From IMG/VR virus record IMGVR_UViG_3300025000_002059, positions 1 to 64,000 of that record: a DNA stretch of 64,000 bases; one strand, 5' to 3'. How positions within the stretch are numbered: the stretch's first letter is position 1; each line of letters starts with the position of its first letter. The notes beneath the pieces were generated by a model that saw only the letters and a program-made list of their open reading frames with translations, did not search any database and had not been told where the DNA came from. This DNA is from a virus. The position numbers were made by a program, and so were the translations under genes. Positions 15,766-25,881 of this stretch are shown here, in pieces.

Positions 15766-18700
15766 ATGGCTCTTACCGTAGCTGATATACAGGTGATTTT
15801 GGGAGCTAATATTACAGCATTCCAGAACAACATGAATAGTGCAGTATCGACGGTACAACGATTACAAGGATTTATGACTGCGGCAGGAACGGCATTAACT
15901 GTTGGGTTAACTGTGCCTATAGTTGCTATGGGAAAGGCATCAGTCGATGCTGCAAGTAATTTTGACCAATCAATGGCTAACATTAGAGCTATTACTGGTG
16001 CGACCGGGTCTGAAATGCAAGCAATGTCAAAACTAGCATTACAGCTGGGTGCGGATACAACATTTTCGGCAACAGAATCAGCCGAAGCAATGCTCGAATT
16101 ATTGAAAGCCGGATTAAGTGTCGAACAAGTTATGGGCGGAGGATTAAAGGGTGCATTAGATCTAGCTGCGGCTGGTGGAATAGAGTTAAGTGACGCTGCT
16201 ATTGTGGCATCAACGGCACTTAATGCTTTCAGGAAAGATGGATTAAGTGTATCGGATGCAGCAGATATATTAGCTGGTGCAGCGAATGCTTCGGCAGCGT
16301 CTGTTAGTTCGCTTCAATTGGGATTATCCCAAGTATCGGCGATAGCATCGGGAGTAGGATTATCATTTGCAGATACTTCGGCAGCATTGGCTTTATTTGC
16401 TAATAATGGATTAAAAGGTAGTGATGCTGGAACATCACTCAAAACAATGTTTTTGAGGTTACAGCCAAGCACTAAAGAGCAAACTGCATTATTTAAAGAG
16501 TTGGGTCTAACAACAGCACAGGGGACTAGCGCATTTTTTGATCAAGAAGGTAAAGTTAAAAGCCTAGCGGAAATATCTGGGCTTCTTCAAAGATCGCTTT
16601 CTGGGATGACAGATGCACAAAGATTGTCAACATTAGAAACGTTATTTGGGTCGGATGCAATTAGGGCAGCTAATATTCTTTATAAGGAAGGCGAAGATGG
16701 CGTTAAAAAATTAAAGGAACAAATTGGTAAAGTTTCTGCAGAAGAAGTTGCTGCAGATAGAATGAATAGTTTTCAAGGCGCTATTGAAGAGATGAAGGGT
16801 TCAATAGAGACTGCCGCAATAGCAATTGGGCAGAAGCTTATCCCTATTATCTTAAAATTGGCTGGATTAATTGAGAATGTAGCGGATTGGTTTATTAAAT
16901 TAAATCCAAATGTACAAAATTTTATCTTAATAGCTCTTGGCGTATTTGCAGCCTTGGGACCAGTATTACTAATCTTGGGTGGAATAACGGCAGCAATGTC
17001 AGCCTTAGCGCCAGTTGCTTTGCTTTTAGGCACAACCGTTGGTGGTTTGGCAGCAGCATTTTTATTAGTTCCATTAGCTATTGCTGCGGTAATTTCAATT
17101 GGGCTTGCTTTAATTAAAAATTGGGATCAAATAAAGGAAAAGGCGGCAAAGGATTGGAGAGAAATAACTGATACCATCTCAACATTCCTATTTGGATCAA
17201 AAGAAGATATTGATACGTTTAGTAATGATTCAATGACAAGTTGGTCAAAGTGGCTAGAAAATCTAAAAAACAAGACGAGTACCGACTGGAAAGACGTAAA
17301 GACATCAATATCAAATGCATTAATTGCATCTGATACGGTGATCAACGATAACGTTAGATCTTGGGGCGAATCATTCACCAAATGGTTAAATGATACAGAT
17401 TCCAGTTTTGCCACAACTATGCCAAGGATTGGTGCTAGTATCCAAACGTTTATGACGAATTCAGATACAAATATTAATAACTTTGTAACTAAAGCGGGCG
17501 AATCATTCACCAAATGGTTAAATGATACAGATTCCAGTTTTGCTGATACATTGCCAAGGATTGGTGCTAGTGTCCAAAAATTCTTAACAGATTCAGATAC
17601 AAATATTAATAATTTCGTAATCAGAGCAGGGGATTACTTTTCAAATTTATGGAAGAGAATGTTTTCTGATTCATCGGAAGAATTACCAAAAACTGAACAA
17701 ACATTCAATGAATTCTTGTATCAATTAGGATTTAGGGCTGGTGAGACTGTAGGAACTGTTGTTAAGTTTTTCATGGAATTACCTGTTAAAATTGGAATCG
17801 AACTTCAAAAAACATGGCAAATAATTTCCGATAAATGGAGTGAAGTACAGACCAATACAGATGCATGGTGGGCTTCGATTGTCAAAAATGTTGGTGATTA
17901 TTTAAGTAAATTACCGGGGATAGTCGGTGAATGGCTTACGAATGCAGCAACTACCGCAGAGAACACAGCACGAAATATTTATTATGCTATCAATAACTGG
18001 ATTGCGAGAATTATTACGAGCGGAACCGAATGGATATCAAAACTTCCGGGTGTCATTGGAACTGCGGTGACGAATGCAGCAACTACCGCAGAGAACACAG
18101 CACGAAATATTTATTATGCTATCAATAACTGGATTGCGAGAACAATAACAAGTGGGAGAGAATGGATATCTCAATTACCAAAGATAATCGGGGATTATGT
18201 TAATAATGCTGCTGCCGCTGCTGCAAATACAGCAAGAGGAATCTATAACGGTGTTGTAAATGCTATTGCAGCAATACCGGGGCAATTTGTTAATATCTTT
18301 AATTCTATTTGGTCTTACATTTCAAGCCAATATAACAGATTGTATTATGCAGCAGCTAATATCGCGGCTGGATTTTGGGCGGGATTCAAGTCCAAATTAT
18401 TTGGATCGCCAAAAACAAAAATGGAATATGCATTTATAGCGATGAGCGAACAAGCTAAGCAAACTTTATCGGATATAGCTGGACTTACACCGGGATATGC
18501 TGCAGCAGGAAAAAAAATGATGGATTCATTTGGAGCGCCATCAACGGGCATGATGGGAGCACCAGCCTATGGTGTGGCGGGAGGAACATCAGGATTGAGC
18601 GTTCCAACAACGCCGATGAGTACAACGCCAATAGCGACACCAGAAGTAGACACGGGAGAAGGAACATGGGGTGGATTAAGTGTTTCTGTAGCTCAATTAG

Positions 18701-18789
18701 TTGTTAGAGAAGAAGCCGATGTCCTAAAAATAGCTCAACAATTATATCGACTTCAAAAAGATAGGACGAGAGGGAGGGGGCAGCGCTAA
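15766..18789 (+). CDS. Tape measure protein
   Basis: A 1007-residue protein that sets tail length and is ejected with the DNA. Residues 60-370 form a TP901-like core (FDQSMANIRAITGATGSEM; GLSFADTSAALALFANNGLKG; LETLFGSDAIRAANIL), followed by a hydrophobic stretch at about 385-445 with several membrane-type helices. Internal repeats occur: GESFTKWLNDTDSSFA twice (about residues 535-600), and NAATTAENTARNIYYAIN twice (about 725-790). The ribosome binding site AAAGGAAGTTGG lies before ATG 15766. No lytic domain was noticed. Confidence 0.95.
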   Translation: MALTVADIQVILGANITAFQNNMNSAVSTVQRLQGFMTAAGTALTVGLTVPIVAMGKASVDAASNFDQSMANIRAITGATGSEMQAMSKLALQLGADTTFSATESAEAMLELLKAGLSVEQVMGGGLKGALDLAAAGGIELSDAAIVASTALNAFRKDGLSVSDAADILAGAANASAASVSSLQLGLSQVSAIASGVGLSFADTSAALALFANNGLKGSDAGTSLKTMFLRLQPSTKEQTALFKELGLTTAQGTSAFFDQEGKVKSLAEISGLLQRSLSGMTDAQRLSTLETLFGSDAIRAANILYKEGEDGVKKLKEQIGKVSAEEVAADRMNSFQGAIEEMKGSIETAAIAIGQKLIPIILKLAGLIENVADWFIKLNPNVQNFILIALGVFAALGPVLLILGGITAAMSALAPVALLLGTTVGGLAAAFLLVPLAIAAVISIGLALIKNWDQIKEKAAKDWREITDTISTFLFGSKEDIDTFSNDSMTSWSKWLENLKNKTSTDWKDVKTSISNALIASDTVINDNVRSWGESFTKWLNDTDSSFATTMPRIGASIQTFMTNSDTNINNFVTKAGESFTKWLNDTDSSFADTLPRIGASVQKFLTDSDTNINNFVIRAGDYFSNLWKRMFSDSSEELPKTEQTFNEFLYQLGFRAGETVGTVVKFFMELPVKIGIELQKTWQIISDKWSEVQTNTDAWWASIVKNVGDYLSKLPGIVGEWLTNAATTAENTARNIYYAINNWIARIITSGTEWISKLPGVIGTAVTNAATTAENTARNIYYAINNWIARTITSGREWISQLPKIIGDYVNNAAAAAANTARGIYNGVVNAIAAIPGQFVNIFNSIWSYISSQYNRLYYAAANIAAGFWAGFKSKLFGSPKTKMEYAFIAMSEQAKQTLSDIAGLTPGYAAAGKKMMDSFGAPSTGMMGAPAYGVAGGTSGLSVPTTPMSTTPIATPEVDTGEGTWGGLSVSVAQLVVREEADVLKIAQQLYRLQKDRTRGRGQR

Positions 18790-20747
18790 TGGCGTTTTCA
18801 TTTATATATGGTGGAGTTAGATCAGAGTTTAAAAATATTATTGTAAATGATGTGCGCAGAAGTGTGCTTCCTCCCATTAGTGCTAGGACAATTGATGTCC
18901 CGGATAGAGATGGTATCTATTTTTTCAAAACAGATTTTAACCAAAGGATTATTGAAGTAGATATAACGCTAGTTGAAACATCCAAGGAAAGATTAAGAAG
19001 TAATATTGAAAACATATCAATTTATTTAGATCCTAGAAATGGAACCCAATCTCTAGTATTCGATGACGAAACAGATCGGACATATTTTGCTGTTTTATCT
19101 AATGATACTGATTTTTCACAATTGAGATCATGGGGAAAAACAACCTTAGTTTTCTTGGTTCCGGATGGATTCTCATATTCAAGTTTACCAATTATTCAAA
19201 ATATCAATGCCGCGCAGGATGCTATTTTAACTAGATCATCCGGTGCTTATACTTCAAGCGGGACTCTAGTCGGACCGAATATACCTAGATATGAAACTGG
19301 AGTATTTGGTACGGCTATTCATGTCGAAGAAGGAACAACGAATATGCTTACTGCAAACCAAAGTAGCGTAGAAACAAATTTGGTAGGCTTTACGGCAACG
19401 ACTGGTGCAACGATCGGTCAAGAATTCACCTATGCTCACGTTGGCATAACTGGATTAGTTATAGTCACACAGGGACAAGTGGTAGAGGAAGGTGTATCGT
19501 TAGATTTTGTTACAGTGGCGGCGGCAACAACCTATACATTTAGTGTTTATTTACTCGGTAGTGGTCGAGTAAAATTAAATATTGAGGAACAAACTGGTGG
19601 AGGCGTTTTTATCACTGATACAGATTCCGCAGAAATAGTGGCAACTTGGGATGAATTTGTAAGATATTCCCTTACAGTAACGACTTCAGGTACGACAGGG
19701 AGACTAATTCCAAAAATTTTAACTTCAGTCCAGATGTTTGTACAGATTTATGCAGATGCTTTTCAAGTTGAAGCAAAGGCGTATGCAACGAGTTGGCATT
19801 TAGGTGGTGCTTCAAGAGGGAATGAATTATTAAAAATAGCAACATCAACTCGATTATTCGGTCAGCAAGGCACTTTAGATTTTTTCTTCAAGAAGACAGG
19901 CACAGCTGGAGACTTCGGTGGAATGTTTGATTGGGGGTCATTTACGGCTGGATCAACAAAGGACCGGATAGCTATTTTTCATGGGACCATGATTGGATCA
20001 GGTGAAGACGATATTCAATTCAATATTGTTAACTCATCGCAAACACAAAGCAAAACAATTACTCTTAGTTTAACAACAGATTTGATTGTTGATCGAAGTT
20101 ATTATTTGGCAGTTAGGTGGTATTTGGATGGAACAAGTAACGGTGTCATGGCAATCACACTTGCTGATCTAGTAACTAATCAAGAATACAATACCATTGC
20201 ATCTGCGACCATAAACCCACCGACGATGACAGCATTTAGTACGGCATTTATCGGGAGTTTAAATGGTGGTAACTATTGGTCAAATTGTACCTATGATAGT
20301 TTTAGGTTATCAATTATCAATAGGACATCTGCAGATATTACGGAATCATGGGAATTCAGGCGACCACTTATCAAGGATCCGGATTCGAGTGTTAAATATT
20401 CATTTGCAGAAACTTTATCGGGTACATTATTAACTAATCTTGGTACAGCGCCAGCCGATCCTACAATCACACTCACGTTTTTATCCGCGACAACGGATCC
20501 AATTATAACTCAATATAAAGCAGGATCAACAGAAGTTCAGGCGTTGCAAGTTACAGGATCGTTTGCTTCCTTGGATCAAGTGGTTATTAATTCGGATACC
20601 CGCAAGGTGACATTTAATAATGCAGTCATTAATGACCAAGTAACACTAGCTAGTGAATTCCCAGTTTTATCAGGTGACCATTTTTATACCTTTGCACCAA
20701 CGACCAGCACAAATATCGATATTAATTACACTCCGAGGTGGTTATAA
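18789..20747 (+). CDS. Distal tail protein (Dit) with a large inserted binding module
   Basis: A 652-residue baseplate protein. Residues 1-140 are a normal Dit N-terminal domain (FIYGGVRSEFKNIIVNDVRRS, ISARTIDVPDRDGIYFF, YLDPRNGTQSLVFDDE). The Dit C-terminal strands appear to resume only at about 575 and end in NIDINYTPRWL. Between them lie about 400 residues with lectin-like/jelly-roll character (TLDFFFKKTGTAGDFGGMFDWG). This is the arrangement called an evolved Dit, whose inserted carbohydrate-binding module touches the host cell wall. It shares its first base pair region with the end of the tape measure (overlap at 18789). Confidence 0.8.
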   Translation: MAFSFIYGGVRSEFKNIIVNDVRRSVLPPISARTIDVPDRDGIYFFKTDFNQRIIEVDITLVETSKERLRSNIENISIYLDPRNGTQSLVFDDETDRTYFAVLSNDTDFSQLRSWGKTTLVFLVPDGFSYSSLPIIQNINAAQDAILTRSSGAYTSSGTLVGPNIPRYETGVFGTAIHVEEGTTNMLTANQSSVETNLVGFTATTGATIGQEFTYAHVGITGLVIVTQGQVVEEGVSLDFVTVAAATTYTFSVYLLGSGRVKLNIEEQTGGGVFITDTDSAEIVATWDEFVRYSLTVTTSGTTGRLIPKILTSVQMFVQIYADAFQVEAKAYATSWHLGGASRGNELLKIATSTRLFGQQGTLDFFFKKTGTAGDFGGMFDWGSFTAGSTKDRIAIFHGTMIGSGEDDIQFNIVNSSQTQSKTITLSLTTDLIVDRSYYLAVRWYLDGTSNGVMAITLADLVTNQEYNTIASATINPPTMTAFSTAFIGSLNGGNYWSNCTYDSFRLSIINRTSADITESWEFRRPLIKDPDSSVKYSFAETLSGTLLTNLGTAPADPTITLTFLSATTDPIITQYKAGSTEVQALQVTGSFASLDQVVINSDTRKVTFNNAVINDQVTLASEFPVLSGDHFYTFAPTTSTNIDINYTPRWL

Positions 20748-22598
20748 ATGCAATTAAAGAAGACATCAAATACGATAGGCATTGATTGCTCATGCTTTAA
20801 TAGCACGATTAGTTGGGGCACGGTCGCTACCGATTCAAGGAATATTCAATTTGCATATCTTCGATGCTCAATGGGGACAAGTAACTTTGATACAAAGTTT
20901 GCTGTGAATGCAAATGGTGCAAGAGCTAATAATATTCTTGTGGGAGCATACCATTTCATGAGGCCGGATAATCCAGTATATTCTTCATCAAGAGCAATAG
21001 TTGAAGCAAATCACTTTGTTAACAGAATGCAGATAGGGTTAGGAAATGGTAAATTTGGTGATCTGTATCCAGTTGTTGACCTTGAATTCCCAAGTACGCC
21101 AGCTATTGCAAATGATCCGGGAGAAACAAGATTATTAATGGATTATTGTCAGACTTTCAGAAACCAAGTCGAACAACTTACCGGAAGAACAGTAATGGTT
21201 TATGCTGGTATAGATTATATTCAGAGTCCTTGGAACAATTTTAATTACCCGACATCTGCTGGTCCAATATCAGATATGCCGTTATGGGCAGCATATTGGC
21301 TTAGGCTTCACGTTGGTTCAAGCGCTCCACCAGATGCAGGGGGGTGGTCGCAATGGCGTGTGTGGCAGTATTCTGATACAGGCGTAGTGGCCGGGATAAC
21401 AACGGCTACAGATTTAAATTTTGGTCCTGATAATTTAAGATTACTTCAGGACAATACACCTGAATCTAAAGGATTGGCACCAGTTGGCCAACTTTATATT
21501 TTGAATTCGAATAGAGAATTGCAGGTTGTTTTAAGTAATGATAGTTCAGCTTGCCCGTTTTATAATTCGATACACCAAGAGCAAATAAATCAGGAAAATA
21601 AATTAACATTTAGTGTTCCAGCCGATCATCCGGATGCCAGTGATGTGATCGAAGGAAATCTTGTATTTTTTAGAGACTTCGATGATCCAACACTAATCCA
21701 ATTATTTGAGATATTGAGAGTTGAGGAAACTCATATAGGAAGCTTATACAAGGATGTTGTTTGCCAACACAAAGTATTTGAGCTTGTAGATGATTGGATC
21801 GATAGCCTAACTTTGACCAATGTAACCTGTGCATCTGCACTTAATTCTATTCTTACTGGAACTAAGTGGATTGTTGGCGTGACAGAACCTCTTGAAACAC
21901 ACTCATTTTCTTTTTCAAGGGTCACGGTCATGGAAGCGTTAAGAAGAATTATTATCGTATGTGGTGCTGAATGGAGATTTAGAGTTCAATTTGTTGGAGC
22001 GACTATCACCGCACAATACATCGATATCCTAAATCGAAGGGGAGAAGACCGGGGCCGACGATTTGAATACAGCAGAGATATGAAAAAGATTAAGCGTACC
22101 ATTGATAATTCTAGGTTGGTTACTAAGGCGTTTGGATATGGGGGAACTACTGCCATTACTTTTTCAACAGTTTCATGGGCAACGAGCTCTGGAGATCCAG
22201 CAGATAAGCCAGTGGGCCAGTTATATGTTGAAGATGTCGATGCAACAAGTACATGGGGACGATATCGCGGTTCAACGAATGTCTTACCTATTGAAAATTA
22301 TTTTACATCCACAACATCTAACCCAACAACATTACTAGACCAAACATGGGATTATATACAAGATAACAATAGTCCATGGATTGCCTATGAGGTTGACGTT
22401 GCCGATCTTGAAATTATCGCTGGAAGTCAGCACCAGAAAATAAGGTTAGGGGATACCGTTAAGGTTATCGACACATTATTTAATCCGGTCTTGAGATCTT
22501 GTACCAGAATACAAGAACTTGATAGATATCTTAGTGAGCCGGAAAAAAATCAAGCGGTAATTAGTAATATTCCACCGATTATTGTGGCAGATAGCTAA
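20748..22598 (+). CDS. Baseplate hub (Tal) with N-terminal GH25 lysozyme
   Basis: A 616-residue fusion. Residues 10-235 are a glycoside hydrolase 25 muramidase (IGIDCSCFNSTISW, GAYHFMRPDNP, YPVVDLEFP with the catalytic acidic pair, WAAYWL, WRVWQYSDTG). Residues about 250-610 are a phage hub/Tal domain (LNSNRELQVVLSN, CPFYNSIHQEQINQENKLTFSV, RRFEYSRDMKKIKRTID). The hub pierces the cell envelope at the tail tip, and the lysozyme would open peptidoglycan locally. Having the muramidase at the N-terminus rather than the C-terminus is less common. Confidence 0.9.
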   Translation: MQLKKTSNTIGIDCSCFNSTISWGTVATDSRNIQFAYLRCSMGTSNFDTKFAVNANGARANNILVGAYHFMRPDNPVYSSSRAIVEANHFVNRMQIGLGNGKFGDLYPVVDLEFPSTPAIANDPGETRLLMDYCQTFRNQVEQLTGRTVMVYAGIDYIQSPWNNFNYPTSAGPISDMPLWAAYWLRLHVGSSAPPDAGGWSQWRVWQYSDTGVVAGITTATDLNFGPDNLRLLQDNTPESKGLAPVGQLYILNSNRELQVVLSNDSSACPFYNSIHQEQINQENKLTFSVPADHPDASDVIEGNLVFFRDFDDPTLIQLFEILRVEETHIGSLYKDVVCQHKVFELVDDWIDSLTLTNVTCASALNSILTGTKWIVGVTEPLETHSFSFSRVTVMEALRRIIIVCGAEWRFRVQFVGATITAQYIDILNRRGEDRGRRFEYSRDMKKIKRTIDNSRLVTKAFGYGGTTAITFSTVSWATSSGDPADKPVGQLYVEDVDATSTWGRYRGSTNVLPIENYFTSTTSNPTTLLDQTWDYIQDNNSPWIAYEVDVADLEIIAGSQHQKIRLGDTVKVIDTLFNPVLRSCTRIQELDRYLSEPEKNQAVISNIPPIIVADS

Positions 22599-22623
22599 AG
22601 GTAAAATGAGGTGATCATTTAAA

Positions 22624-23871
22624 ATGTCAGCTTTTGTTCCTCCCCAAAATCACAGGAATTCAAATGAGCTCATATATGGGGGACAAACTCTTCGTGATGC
22701 TTCTAAAAAAGCACCAATGTATTCAGTATTTGGAGATACAATAACTGGGCTCAAGCAAGATGAGATATCTGTATCATTCCAATATGGAATATCGAATTTG
22801 GATGCAGTATCAACGGTTACTGGTGGAGGTGCTGTAACAGCCGTTATACCACAGGCTCAAGTCGCGAGTGGTGTCCCGGCTGCTGGAACGGCACAAGTAC
22901 AATCCCTCTATTCATCTGGTTATAGAGCGGGAAGAGAGGGTTATTCGTTCTTTACTTGTGAGTTCACAACTCAAGCGGGTGGAGTGTTAGGAATAGCTGA
23001 TTCAAATCAGCAAATAGGACTATTTGATGATCAGAACGGATTCTACGTTGGATTTACTGGCGTAGATTTTTGTATTGCCAAAAGAAAAGAAGGTGTAGAT
23101 ACAATTGTCACGCAAACAAATTTTAATCGTGACAAATTGGACGGAACTGGATATAGTGGATTTACGGCAGATTTATCCAAGAATAATGTTTTCAAAATCT
23201 CATTTGGTTATTTAGGGGCAGCAGTAGTCGTGTATGAAATATTGAGACAAGATGGAGTGTGGATCACGTTTCATGTTATTGAATATCCTAACAGTTCAAC
23301 TGGTACCCACATTTCAAATCCTGTTCTCCCGGTAACATGTCGAGTGGAGAAAACAGCAGGAGCAACAAACGTAATTCTGCGTACTTCAAGTTGGAGTGCT
23401 GGAACGATTGTAGGAGATGATTCGCTCGCAATTTCAAATCGTCCTTGGGCTATTAATAACAATAAGACATTAGTTGCTGGTAATAGAACGAGCATATTAA
23501 CATTAAAATGCAGCACAATGTTTGCGGGATTAACAAATCGCATTCCAATGCAAGTTGTATATGTAGCTGGTTCTGTAGATGCATCCAAAAATGGAAGTAT
23601 TCAACTTTTCAAAAATGCCACTGTATCTAATACGAGTTTCCATTATGTCAGTTCGGGAGATAGTGTTGCACAATATGATATAGTCGGTACTACTGTTACA
23701 GGTGGGACGTTGATGCTTCCTATTCATATCCCAAATGGTGGAGCAGTAACTCTAGGCACGGCAGATTTTAGATTATTAGTTTTACCGGGTGAGACTATAA
23801 CTTTTCAAGGACTGTCTACTCAAGTTAATACCACAATAAATGCTGGAACTCGTTGGTTAGATAAATTCTAA
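22624..23871 (+). CDS. Tail fibre or receptor-binding protein
   Basis: A 415-residue beta-rich protein right after the hub. Its first 20 residues include PPQNHRNSNELIYGG; the next gene starts similarly (PPAPANHRNSGIL), suggesting a shared docking peptide for the baseplate. The body contains glycine/threonine-rich strands (FYVGFTGVDFCIAKRKEGVDT; GRSF-like and GATNVILRTSSWSAG). A role in adsorption is inferred from position and composition; no enzymatic motif was seen. Confidence 0.65.
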   Translation: MSAFVPPQNHRNSNELIYGGQTLRDASKKAPMYSVFGDTITGLKQDEISVSFQYGISNLDAVSTVTGGGAVTAVIPQAQVASGVPAAGTAQVQSLYSSGYRAGREGYSFFTCEFTTQAGGVLGIADSNQQIGLFDDQNGFYVGFTGVDFCIAKRKEGVDTIVTQTNFNRDKLDGTGYSGFTADLSKNNVFKISFGYLGAAVVVYEILRQDGVWITFHVIEYPNSSTGTHISNPVLPVTCRVEKTAGATNVILRTSSWSAGTIVGDDSLAISNRPWAINNNKTLVAGNRTSILTLKCSTMFAGLTNRIPMQVVYVAGSVDASKNGSIQLFKNATVSNTSFHYVSSGDSVAQYDIVGTTVTGGTLMLPIHIPNGGAVTLGTADFRLLVLPGETITFQGLSTQVNTTINAGTRWLDKF

Positions 23872-23891
23872 CAAAAAGGGAGGTTTTTACA

Positions 23892-24281
23892 ATGACATTC
23901 ACCCCGCCAGCTCCCGCGAATCATCGAAACAGTGGGATTCTCGTAGCGTCTACGAGTCTTACTGTAAATATTGCAGATTTATTAAATGCTAGTTGGGGAT
24001 CTGCAACAAAAATCGGGACAGTGACATTAGGATCAACATTCGTCACAGAATTAAAAGTTGGAACGACAGGATTAAGTGGCAGACATACATTATATCTAAC
24101 CAATGATTCATCACGTTTATTTTATGTCAAGAATACAACCAATTTGAATTCATCGGATGGGTTATTGGTCAACTCAGGTGTGGCTGCAACTATAAAATTA
24201 GATCCGGATCAGAATCAAAAAGTATATGGTATTACATTTACTGGATCGGCATCAATTAAAGTCATGGAGATGAAGAATTGA
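23892..24281 (+). CDS. Small tail-tip protein sharing the NHRNS start motif
   Basis: A 129-residue protein with an N-terminal segment PPAPANHRNSGILVAS like that of the preceding fibre protein, then beta strands (TKIGTVTLGSTFVTELKVGTTGLSGRHTLYL) and a closing strand KVYGITFTGSASIKVMEM. GGGAGG precedes ATG 23892. It may be a baseplate accessory or a small decoration protein on the tail tip. Confidence 0.55.
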   Translation: MTFTPPAPANHRNSGILVASTSLTVNIADLLNASWGSATKIGTVTLGSTFVTELKVGTTGLSGRHTLYLTNDSSRLFYVKNTTNLNSSDGLLVNSGVAATIKLDPDQNQKVYGITFTGSASIKVMEMKN

Positions 24282-24303
24282 TAAAGGAAGGAGATGGTTA
24301 ATT

Positions 24304-24789
24304 ATGGTCTTTGAACTAAATCAATTCAGAGAAACACCTTATGACCTTCAATTTGTGTTTGTTGGAAAAATGTATCAATGGCAATATAATACAACGTTTG
24401 GATCTGGCGTTACTAATTATCAAATTCATACTAGCTCAAACGTATTAACACACCTAACCAATAGAACAATCCGAACAGCAAGTACGAGTATTAATATCCA
24501 ATTTATTGAATTACCAGTATTTGTATCTACTGGTACAACACTCTTGCCAGCTTATGATGTTAACAGGATATCGGCAACGACTCCAACGCTTGCAATTTAT
24601 AGTAATCCAAGTGCAACAAGTGGTACTGTTATTGAAAATATTGATCTTATTGCAGGCGAGAAATGGAACCAAGTCGCTACTGAATTTATCTTGAATCAGG
24701 GAGCCGATTACCTTATCCGGGTCAGTAATACTGCATTAACGGCACAAAGTGTTGATTTTAATTATGTTTGGTACGAATCGAGTAATTAA
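24304..24789 (+). CDS. Tail-tip paralogue 1
   Basis: A 161-residue protein, first of three tandem relatives. It begins ELNQFRETPYDLQFVFVGKMYQW and ends SVDFNYVWYESSN; the paralogues at 24814 and 25361 keep the FR(E/D)TP start and the (I/L)VWYE(S/T) end. The middle holds LLPAYDVNRISATTP, also echoed as YNTDRTSATT and FNVDRTSSN. Probably a receptor-binding or baseplate-appendage protein. AAGGAGATGG lies upstream of the start. Confidence 0.6.
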   Translation: MVFELNQFRETPYDLQFVFVGKMYQWQYNTTFGSGVTNYQIHTSSNVLTHLTNRTIRTASTSINIQFIELPVFVSTGTTLLPAYDVNRISATTPTLAIYSNPSATSGTVIENIDLIAGEKWNQVATEFILNQGADYLIRVSNTALTAQSVDFNYVWYESSN

Positions 24790-24813
24790 AAAGAGAGGGG
24801 ATGCTTAAAAAAG

Positions 24814-25308
24814 ATGATCGCTCCATCAATGGAACTTAGATCTTTTCGGGATACACCTCTTAATACTCAAAAAATATTTGAATCTGAAGTATTTAAGACA
24901 ACTTATAGATTTACAACAGGCGGTGATATCGAATATGAGTTAATAACTGCTGCAAGTAAAGATGTTCATATCACAAATATGATTATTACAGCAGAGTCAA
25001 GTGTCACGACATTTTTGCTTGTCGAAAATGGGGCTGCTGTAGATGGGACAACAGTCGGTATACCAACTATTTATAACACAGATAGAACTTCGGCAACTAC
25101 CAATGGATCGAGAATCCTTGCAGCACCAACGACCGGGGCTGGAACTATTTTAATTGACGCTAATTTAATATCGTTTGATTCTTGGGAGAATGATTGGCCG
25201 GAACTTATACTTCCCAGAAATACAAAGTATGTTCTTAAGTATGTTCATACCGGAGTACAGGCGGCTTCCGTGACAACATCTTTAGTGTGGTATGAAACCG
25301 ACATGTGA
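24814..25308 (+). CDS. Tail-tip paralogue 2
   Basis: A 164-residue relative of its two neighbours (MELRSFRDTPLNTQKIF at the start, TTSLVWYETDM at the end, IYNTDRTSATTNGS in the middle). It is the most diverged of the three: the start region has lost the QF.FVGK segment. AGAGAGGGGATG lies before ATG 24814. Function is presumably adsorption-related, as for the whole cluster. Confidence 0.6.
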   Translation: MIAPSMELRSFRDTPLNTQKIFESEVFKTTYRFTTGGDIEYELITAASKDVHITNMIITAESSVTTFLLVENGAAVDGTTVGIPTIYNTDRTSATTNGSRILAAPTTGAGTILIDANLISFDSWENDWPELILPRNTKYVLKYVHTGVQAASVTTSLVWYETDM

Positions 25309-25360
25309 AAACTTCTTTCATAAGAAAGGGGAGAGGGGAGAGGGGAGCTGAGATAAAACT

Positions 25361-25855
25361 TTGATTAATCCTATGATATTAAAAACATTTAGGGAAACGC
25401 CTTATAATTTACAATTTATTTTTGTCGGTAAGTATTTTAAGTTTCAACAAAAACTCACAGTTGCTCCTGTAACTAGAGTAAATATCGAAATCAAGACTGG
25501 GGCTACTCAAATTGTTCATTTTTTAGAAAGAAATGTGAGGATTATATCTTCCGTGTCAACTGTCTCAGTCGGATATGAACTTTACGAAAATTCTACTACC
25601 ACAACTGTTGCAAGTTACCCCATATTTAATGTGGATAGAACATCATCAAATGTATCGACAGTTAGTATCGCAACATGCACATTTACTGCCATAGGTAACA
25701 ATTTAGAAGCATATGTAATTAGGAATGGGCAGGCTCATCAAAGATCGAAGGAATTGATTTTAAAACCTAGTACAACATACATGATATCTTTTGTTACTGC
25801 CGCATCCACGGCACAAATTGATATCAATTATATTTGGTATGAATCTGATAATTAA
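25361..25855 (+). CDS. Tail-tip paralogue 3
   Basis: A 164-residue relative of the two preceding proteins (MILKTFRETPYNLQFIFVGKYFKF; YPIFNVDRTSSNVS; QIDINYIWYESDN). Its closest match within the window is paralogue 1. The start is uncertain: TTG 25361 or ATG 25373, with a GAGAGGGGAG tract somewhat far upstream (25325-25347). Three diverging copies in a row suggest selection for receptor variety. Confidence 0.6.
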   Translation: MINPMILKTFRETPYNLQFIFVGKYFKFQQKLTVAPVTRVNIEIKTGATQIVHFLERNVRIISSVSTVSVGYELYENSTTTTVASYPIFNVDRTSSNVSTVSIATCTFTAIGNNLEAYVIRNGQAHQRSKELILKPSTTYMISFVTAASTAQIDINYIWYESDN

Positions 25856-25881
25856 AAATTAAAAGTAAAGGAGTTTTCAAA

